This document shows, piece after piece, positions 5,136 to 8,616 of a stretch of 8,616 nucleotides of DNA (position 1 is its first letter; each line of letters starts with the position of its first letter). The DNA comes from WRAI01 sp031549605 (lineage in GTDB: Bacteria > Bacillota > Clostridia > Oscillospirales > UBA929), in NCBI GenBank assembly GCA_031549605.1, contig JAVBPM010000086.1:1-8616 (forward strand), in the 5' to 3' direction. The notes beneath the pieces were generated by a model. It did not search any database. It was not told the origin of the DNA and was given only the letters and a program-made list of their open reading frames with translations. Made by a program: the position numbers and the translations under genes.

Positions 5136-6227
5136 GTGGGATTTATCAATGATGCTTTTGGCTCTCTGCTCAAGGGGCTGTACGACCTGACCCAAAGCTA
5201 CGGCGTTGCCATTATCCTGTTTACCTTCGTCACGCGCATTATTTTTATCTACTTTGCCGCCAAGGCCAAGAAATCGTCGCTCAAAATGCAGCGCATGATT
5301 CCGCGCCAAAAGGAAATAGAGGCTAAGTTCAAAAACGACCGCATGAAGTCGCAGCAGGCCATACAGCAGATGTACCAGCAGGAGGGCATCAACCCCATGA
5401 GTGGCTGCCTGTGGTCGCTGATTCCGCTGCCCATCATGATGATTTTGTACGCCATCCTGCGGGCGCCGCTGACCTACATGATGAAGCTGGGCGACCAGGC
5501 GGTCGAGCTGGGCGGCAATCTGAAAACCTGGGTTGAGACTGGCATAATCAACGCCGGCAACATCGACGTCAGCAAGTTTGGAACGGCGGCACAGGATCAG
5601 CTGAGCATGGTCAAGGTACTGACCGCCAACGGCGACGTCATTGCCGACAAACTCCAGGCCGCGGGCGACAGCATGGCCCATGCCGGTACCGTGCTGTACA
5701 ACGGCGGCACCGAGCTGGCCTTTAACTACAAATTTCTGGGACTCAACCTTTTTGACACACCGAGCCAGGTCGGATTTTTTTCGTTGCTCATTATCATCCC
5801 GTTGCTGGCCGCCGGTCTGACCTTCCTGTCGACCTACCTGACACAGAAGTGGTCGGGCGCGCAGACAGCCGCGAACATGAAATTCATGTTCTTCCTGTTC
5901 CCGGTCATGACCTTCTTCTTTGGCTACACGTTGCCGGCCGGTATCGGTTTGTACTGGATTGCCGGCAGTGTCTACGCCATTGTGCAGGACTACTACATGA
6001 CTAAACACTACCGCAAGGTACTCGACGCCGAGGACGCCAAGCGCGCCGAGTTTGAGGCCAAGAAGAAAGCGGCCGAGCAGGCCATGAAGGAAGAATTGCG
6101 ACAACGCCGCGCGGAGGAATACGCCAGCGGCGAGCGCAAGAAACCCAAACAGTACAAGCTTAAAAACCAGCCCCAGCAGAAAAAACGTGAAAATTTGCCG
6201 TCGGGGGACACCGACGTTATAGATTGA
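5136..6227 (+). CDS. yidC: membrane protein insertase YidC/Oxa1 family
   Basis: 363 residues. It inserts membrane proteins alone or with SecYEG. The first core helix (about 20-41) carries the conserved Arg34 of the hydrophilic groove (FTFVTRIIF). A charged cytoplasmic hairpin follows (42-90, ending in QQMYQQEGINPMSGC). Further helices are TM2 at 91-113 (SLIPLPIMMILYAILRAPL), TM3 at about 212-237, TM4 at about 249-264 and TM5 at about 267-288. The tail (290-363) is basic and coiled-coil-like and may contact ribosomes. There is no lipobox signal, unlike Bacillus SpoIIIJ. The outside loop between TM2 and TM3 is long (about 115-211). The GTG at 5136 follows GGGAGG (5119-5124) by 11 bases, a slightly long spacing. 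yidD ends 34 bases upstream. Confidence 0.95.
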   Translation: MGFINDAFGSLLKGLYDLTQSYGVAIILFTFVTRIIFIYFAAKAKKSSLKMQRMIPRQKEIEAKFKNDRMKSQQAIQQMYQQEGINPMSGCLWSLIPLPIMMILYAILRAPLTYMMKLGDQAVELGGNLKTWVETGIINAGNIDVSKFGTAAQDQLSMVKVLTANGDVIADKLQAAGDSMAHAGTVLYNGGTELAFNYKFLGLNLFDTPSQVGFFSLLIIIPLLAAGLTFLSTYLTQKWSGAQTAANMKFMFFLFPVMTFFFGYTLPAGIGLYWIAGSVYAIVQDYYMTKHYRKVLDAEDAKRAEFEAKKKAAEQAMKEELRQRRAEEYASGERKKPKQYKLKNQPQQKKRENLPSGDTDVID

Positions 6228-6243
6228 TGCCGAGGAGGCCATT

Positions 6244-6981
6244 ATGCTTAAAAGTATTGAAGCAACCGGCAGAACGGTTGAAGAAGCCATCGAAAACGGC
6301 CTCGCTGAACTGACGATGTCGCGCGACGACGTCACCGTCGAGGTGCTCGACCGCCCTAAAAGCGGCTTTCTGGGCCTAGGCGGTACACCGGCTCGTGTCC
6401 AGCTCTCCTACGAGTTTTTGCAGGATCGCACCGAAAAAGCCGCCGCATTTTTGCGCGGACTGTTTGAAAAAATGCGCGTCAGCGCAGAGCTCACCGTTGA
6501 GCAGCCGGAGGACAACCATCTCCGCATAGAGTTGACCGGCAGCGACATCGGCACATTGATTGGTCGCCACGGCGACACGCTTGATGCGCTGCAGTACATC
6601 ACCTCGCAGGTTGTCAACCGCGGCGAGGACAGCCGTATCCGCGTCACTGTCGACGCGCAGGGCTACCGAAAAAAGCGCGAAAACACGCTGATTGCGCAAG
6701 CACAGCGCGTGGCCGAAAAAGCCAAGAAATATAAGAAGAACTTCACCATGGACGCCATGAACTCCTTTGAACGCCACGTTGTCCACACTGCGCTGCAGGA
6801 CGTTGAAGGCGTATCCACCAGCTCGGTGGGCAGCGAACCCAACCGTTGCGTTGTCGTTATCTCCATCGAGGGCGGTCAGCCGGCCAGCGTCAGCACGGCC
6901 AGCAGCCGCAATAACAACAGCCGTTTTGGCAACCAGCGCAATGGGCGCCGGCCGGGTGCGCCGCGTCATCGCGAGTGGTAA
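6244..6981 (+). CDS. jag: RNA-binding protein Jag/KhpB (Jag-N, KH and R3H domains)
   Basis: 245 residues. The Jag-N domain (1-51) contains KSGFLGLGG (39-47). A linker leads to a type II KH domain (about 66-140) with the IGRHG loop (106-110, GxxG type) followed by DTLDALQYI. The R3H domain (about 150-208) has the Arg177-x3-His181 motif in SFERHVVHTAL. A low-complexity Asn/Arg/Ser/Pro tail (215-245) ends the protein and is probably disordered. Family members bind single-stranded RNA and, with KhpA, affect cell elongation and division in streptococci; that role here is inferred. GAGGAGG at 6232-6238 fixes the ATG, 16 bases after yidC. It is the last gene of the rpmH operon in this window. The usual next gene, mnmE, is missing. 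Confidence 0.94.
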   Translation: MLKSIEATGRTVEEAIENGLAELTMSRDDVTVEVLDRPKSGFLGLGGTPARVQLSYEFLQDRTEKAAAFLRGLFEKMRVSAELTVEQPEDNHLRIELTGSDIGTLIGRHGDTLDALQYITSQVVNRGEDSRIRVTVDAQGYRKKRENTLIAQAQRVAEKAKKYKKNFTMDAMNSFERHVVHTALQDVEGVSTSSVGSEPNRCVVVISIEGGQPASVSTASSRNNNSRFGNQRNGRRPGAPRHREW

Positions 6982-6988
6982 AAAGCGC

Positions 6989-7017
6989 TTGCTAAAAACA
7001 ACAAAAAGCGATATACT
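6989..7017 (+). promoter_or_regulatory. sigma-A-type promoter of secG
   Basis: TTGCTA (6989-6994), a 17-base spacer and TATACT (7012-7017) lie in the 68-base jag-secG gap. The expected start is near 7024, leaving a very short leader. I see no terminator between jag and this promoter, so read-through from the rpmH operon is also likely. Confidence 0.72.
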
Positions 7018-7033
7018 ATATGCGTAGCTAAAG

Positions 7034-7041
7034 AAAGGTGG
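7034..7041 (+). promoter_or_regulatory. ribosome binding site setting the secG start
   Basis: AAAGGTGG sits eight bases before the ATG at 7050. The in-frame GTG at 7038 is part of this site and so cannot be its start codon. Confidence 0.75.
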
Positions 7042-7049
7042 CACTTTTC

Positions 7050-7298
7050 ATGACTCTCTCTACAACCAGTACCATTCTTGTCGTCCTGCAGCTGCTGTCC
7101 TGCATCTTCCTCATCAGCGTTATTATTCTGCAATCGGGTAAGCGCTCGGGTCTGTCCGGCGCCATTGCCGGTGCGGCTGATTCGTTTATGAGCAAGCAGA
7201 AGGCGCGCACATGGGATGCCAAGCTTGCGCGCGTCACCAAATGGGTGGCCGTGCTGTTTATCGCCATCACCATGGCGCTCAACGTCACGCTTTCTTAA
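7050..7298 (+). CDS. secG: preprotein translocase subunit SecG
   Basis: 82 residues from the ATG, typical for SecG (about 75-85). It has two membrane helices (about 5-27 and 62-80). Between them is the family's conserved cytoplasmic loop VIILQSGKRSGLSGAIAG (24-41), followed by a K-A-R-D-KL-R-TKW pattern. SecG is the non-essential third subunit of the SecYEG channel and speeds SecA-driven export. It sits right after the yidC-jag operon, a sensible partner for YidC, but has its own promoter. A small membrane protein gene follows after 35 bases, probably in the same transcript. Confidence 0.95.
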   Translation: MTLSTTSTILVVLQLLSCIFLISVIILQSGKRSGLSGAIAGAADSFMSKQKARTWDAKLARVTKWVAVLFIAITMALNVTLS

Positions 7299-7319
7299 GT
7301 ACTACAACTAAAGATTTGC

Positions 7320-7326
7320 AAGGAGG
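7320..7326 (+). promoter_or_regulatory. ribosome binding site setting the start at 7334
   Basis: AAGGAGG, seven bases before the ATG at 7334. It rules out the longer frame starting at 7211, which overlaps secG. Confidence 0.8.
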
Positions 7327-7333
7327 CGGTTCC

Positions 7334-7567
7334 ATGAAATCGACCCTCAGTTTCCTGCTCCGCTTGTTGGCTGTGCTGGCGCTTGTCGGCGCCGTGGCCT
7401 TTGTCGTCGTCAAGTACATTGACGTCATCATCGGCTTCTTCAACGACCTCAAAAACAAGCTGCTCAAAGGCAAATGCGCCTGCGGCGACGAAAATTGTTA
7501 TGACGACATCGAGCTGGAGGACATCTGCCTCGACCCTGATTGTCCCTGCAAGGCCGACGAAGAGTAA
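7334..7567 (+). CDS. small membrane protein with acidic Cys-rich tail, unknown function
   Basis: 77 residues; family not recognised. Residues 1-10 are basic and short. About 11-27 form one membrane helix (LLAVLALVGAVAFVVVKY region). An amphipathic stretch (28-46) ends in KNKLLKGK. The tail (47-77) is strongly acidic with six cysteines at 48, 50, 55, 65, 70 and 72. The spacing CxC-x4-C-x9-C-x4-CxC reads the same in both directions. By the positive-inside rule, the basic residues on both sides of the helix leave the topology unclear; a cytoplasmic tail is my inference because the segment KNKLLKGK precedes it. Metal binding or a disulfide cluster is possible but unproven. It lies 35 bases after secG and ends just before a terminator hairpin. 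Confidence 0.85.
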   Translation: MKSTLSFLLRLLAVLALVGAVAFVVVKYIDVIIGFFNDLKNKLLKGKCACGDENCYDDIELEDICLDPDCPCKADEE

Positions 7568-7577
7568 GCAAAACAGG

Positions 7578-7610
7578 AAGGGCAAAGGGACACACCCTTT
7601 GCCCTTTTCT
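7578..7610 (+). terminator. intrinsic terminator after the small Cys-rich gene
   Basis: AAGGGCAAAGGG (7578-7589) pairs perfectly with CCCTTTGCCCTT (7595-7606) over a five-base loop. The T-run is TTTT, then C and T (7605-7610). It starts 11 bases after the stop at 7567 and ends 10 bases before the tRNA. Confidence 0.8.
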
Positions 7611-7620
7611 ATCGCCCTGA

Positions 7621-7697
7621 CGAGGTGTAGCGCAGCTTGGTAGCGCGCTTGCTTTGGGAGCAAGATGTCGCAGGTTCAAATCCTGTCACCTCGACCA
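7621..7697 (+). tRNA. tRNA-Pro (anticodon TGG)
   Basis: A full cloverleaf can be drawn. The acceptor stem is CGAGGTG/CACCTCG. The D arm is GCGC with loop AGCTTGGTA and GCGC. The anticodon stem CTTGC/GCAAG encloses TTTGGGA with TGG at its centre. The variable loop is ATGTC. The T arm is GCAGG, loop TTCAAAT, CCTGT with one G-U pair. Discriminator A (7694) is followed by an encoded CCA (7695-7697). It is 77 bases with CCA and decodes CCN proline codons, chiefly CCA and CCG by wobble. No promoter is evident between it and the terminator ending 10 bases upstream. Confidence 0.97.
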
Positions 7698-7702
7698 ACA
7701 AT

Positions 7703-7740
7703 AAGACAAGGCTGCGCCGAAAGGCGCAGCCTTGTCTTTG
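7703..7740 (+). terminator. 16-bp hairpin after tRNA-Pro
   Basis: The arms 7703-7718 and 7723-7738 pair perfectly over a GAAA tetraloop. The following plus-strand run is short (TCTTTGG). On the minus strand the hairpin is followed by a T-rich ATTGTTGG, so it may also stop transcripts from the SLH gene. Confidence 0.75.
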
Positions 7741-7782
7741 GATACATGTTAGTCAATTGGCCCAGTCAAAACCGTAGGAGAA

Positions 7783-7827
7783 CCCCTATCCAAACGGGGT
7801 CACCCCGTTTGGATAGGGGCATTTTAT
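7783..7827. terminator. 17-bp perfect hairpin, likely bidirectional terminator
   Basis: CCCCTATCCAAACGGGG (7783-7799) pairs perfectly with 7803-7819 over a three-base loop (TCA). The plus strand continues with CATTTTATT, a reasonable U-tract. On the minus strand it lies seven bases after the SLH gene's stop, but the run after it (TTCTCC) is weak. It insulates the convergent tRNA and SLH gene. Confidence 0.75.
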
Positions 7828-8616
7828 TATCCCTTGACGAACCGGGCCAGCATGGTGGCAACCTCGGCACGGGTAGCCGTGCCGTTGGGGTTGAGCTTGC
7901 CGTTGCTGCCGCCGATAATCTTGTTGGCGACCGCCCACTGCAGCGCGTCGACGGCGTAGGACTGAACCAGCTTGTGGTCGGCAAAGCCGGTCAGCGACGC
8001 GCGGGCGCTGGTGTCGCGTCCGGCGAACCCGGCGAAGCGGTAGAGCATCGCCGCCAGCTGCTGACGCGTGACGTAGCCGTTGGGGTCAAACTTGCTGTTG
8101 CCGACACCGCCGACAATCTTCTTCTCAGCCGCCCACGCGACGTGCTTGCCGTACCAGTTGGCTTTGTTGGTAATGTCGGTGACGTCGACAAACGGGTCGG
8201 CGGTGTAGCTGCTGAGATTTGCGCCGTAGATGCGGCTGAGCAGCGTGGCAACCATGGCGCGCGTCGTTGGCGCATTGGGCGAGAAGGTCGTTTTCGACGT
8301 GCCGCCGAAGATACCATTGGCGGCGACGTAGTTGATGTTGCTAATGGCCCAGTGGCTCTGTGAGTCGGTGAACACGGCCAAATCCGAGCCGTCAGTCTTG
8401 CCGAACACCACAACCAGCGTCGCGTCCTTGGTGCAGTCGGTGAAGGTATAGCCAGTCAGCGTCTTGAGCGCCGTGCCGTTGACACGCGCGCCGGTGACTT
8501 TGTAGCCGGCGGCCGGCGTGAAGGTGTAAGCCGCCTGCTTGCCCGTCTGCACGCAGCTAACCGTGCCCGAGCCCGACTTGGAGACGTAAACCTTATTGGT
8601 ATAGCTGACCGCTGTA
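7827..8616 (-). CDS. surface protein with InlB-type repeat and three SLH domains, C-terminal part
   Basis: Partial: 262 residues are visible, and the frame stays open to the right edge with no stop, so the start lies outside. From the edge to about 8397 is a small beta-rich repeat (GTVSC, then AYTFTPAAGYKVTGARVNG, then a TFTDCTKDATLVVVFGK type end) resembling the InlB-B/Flg_new families. Three SLH domains follow: about 8372-8223 (FTDSQSHWAISN to TRAMVATLLSRIYG), 8192-8028 (FVDVTDITNKANWYGKHVAW to TRQQLAAMLYRFAGF) and 8015-7830 (GFADHKLVQSYAVDALQWA to TRAEVATMLARFVK). SLH triplets bind pyruvylated secondary wall polymers, so the protein is expected on the cell surface. Only the third domain has the canonical TRAE; the others read TRAM and TRQQ. 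It is convergent with the tRNA. Confidence 0.93.
   Translation of the reverse strand, partial: TAVSYTNKVYVSKSGSGTVSCVQTGKQAAYTFTPAAGYKVTGARVNGTALKTLTGYTFTDCTKDATLVVVFGKTDGSDLAVFTDSQSHWAISNINYVAANGIFGGTSKTTFSPNAPTTRAMVATLLSRIYGANLSSYTADPFVDVTDITNKANWYGKHVAWAAEKKIVGGVGNSKFDPNGYVTRQQLAAMLYRFAGFAGRDTSARASLTGFADHKLVQSYAVDALQWAVANKIIGGSNGKLNPNGTATRAEVATMLARFVKG

Noticed and set aside
5130..6335. 401-codon open frame on the minus strand opposite yidC
   Set aside because: It is wholly antisense to a clearly recognised yidC, is low-complexity in Gln, His, Val and Gly, and matches no family. It is a by-product of GC-rich codon use.
7038..7049. Upstream GTG start for secG (four extra residues)
   Set aside because: The GTG lies within the AAAGGTGG ribosome binding site, so the ATG at 7050 is the sensible start.
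7621..7827. tRNA-Pro as attachment site of an integrated element
   Set aside because: No repeat of the tRNA 3' end is found downstream in the window, and no integrase or phage gene is present.
7665..8363. 232-codon plus-strand frame covering tRNA-Pro and the SLH gene
   Set aside because: It starts inside a tRNA, runs through two hairpins and lies antisense to a well-supported SLH protein.

Overview
This window looks like chromosome from a GC-rich, endospore-forming, Gram-positive bacterium of the class Clostridia, probably near Oscillospiraceae/Ruminococcaceae. The evidence is a BofA/YaaL pair (sporulation-associated), Firmicute-type core genes, strong AGGAGG ribosome binding sites, sigma-A-type promoters, and a surface protein with three SLH domains. 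The taxonomic guess is inference. The genes are mostly ordinary housekeeping genes.

Layout. (1) 1-1279, minus strand: yaaL (DUF2508), then bofA, then the N-terminal half of a membrane GGDEF protein that runs off the left edge and has its own promoter. (2) 1280-1938: a 660-base gene-free divergent region with two adjacent hairpins, an A-tract-rich stretch, a consensus sigma-A promoter and a leader of about 130 nt that may be structured. (3) 1939-4016, plus strand: a YabE-like protein (DUF348/G5/3D) and rsmA (ksgA), as in the Bacillus yabE-rnmV-ksgA cluster but without rnmV. (4) 4010-4234, minus strand: a small unrecognised gene whose stop codon lies inside the end of rsmA. (5) 4312-6981, plus strand: a consensus promoter followed by rpmH-rnpA-yidD-yidC-jag, the ribosomal protein/RNase P/membrane-insertase cluster. 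(6) 6989-7610, plus strand: a new promoter, secG, a small membrane protein with a mirror-symmetric cysteine pattern, and a terminator hairpin. (7) 7621-7740: tRNA-Pro(TGG) with encoded CCA and a 16-bp hairpin. (8) 7783-8616: a 17-bp perfect hairpin and, on the minus strand, the C-terminal end of an SLH surface protein open at the right edge.

Functional themes. The centre of the window concerns protein output and membrane delivery: L34, RNase P protein, YidD, YidC, Jag/KhpB and SecG. The flanks concern the envelope and sporulation: the YabE-like wall protein, BofA, the SLH protein and a c-di-GMP-type sensor.

I see no CRISPR array, insertion sequence, phage or defence system, and nothing I could defend as a new multi-gene system. 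The items most worth a second look are the Cys-rich small protein after secG, the tandem hairpins and leader upstream of the YabE-like gene, and the small gene convergent with rsmA.
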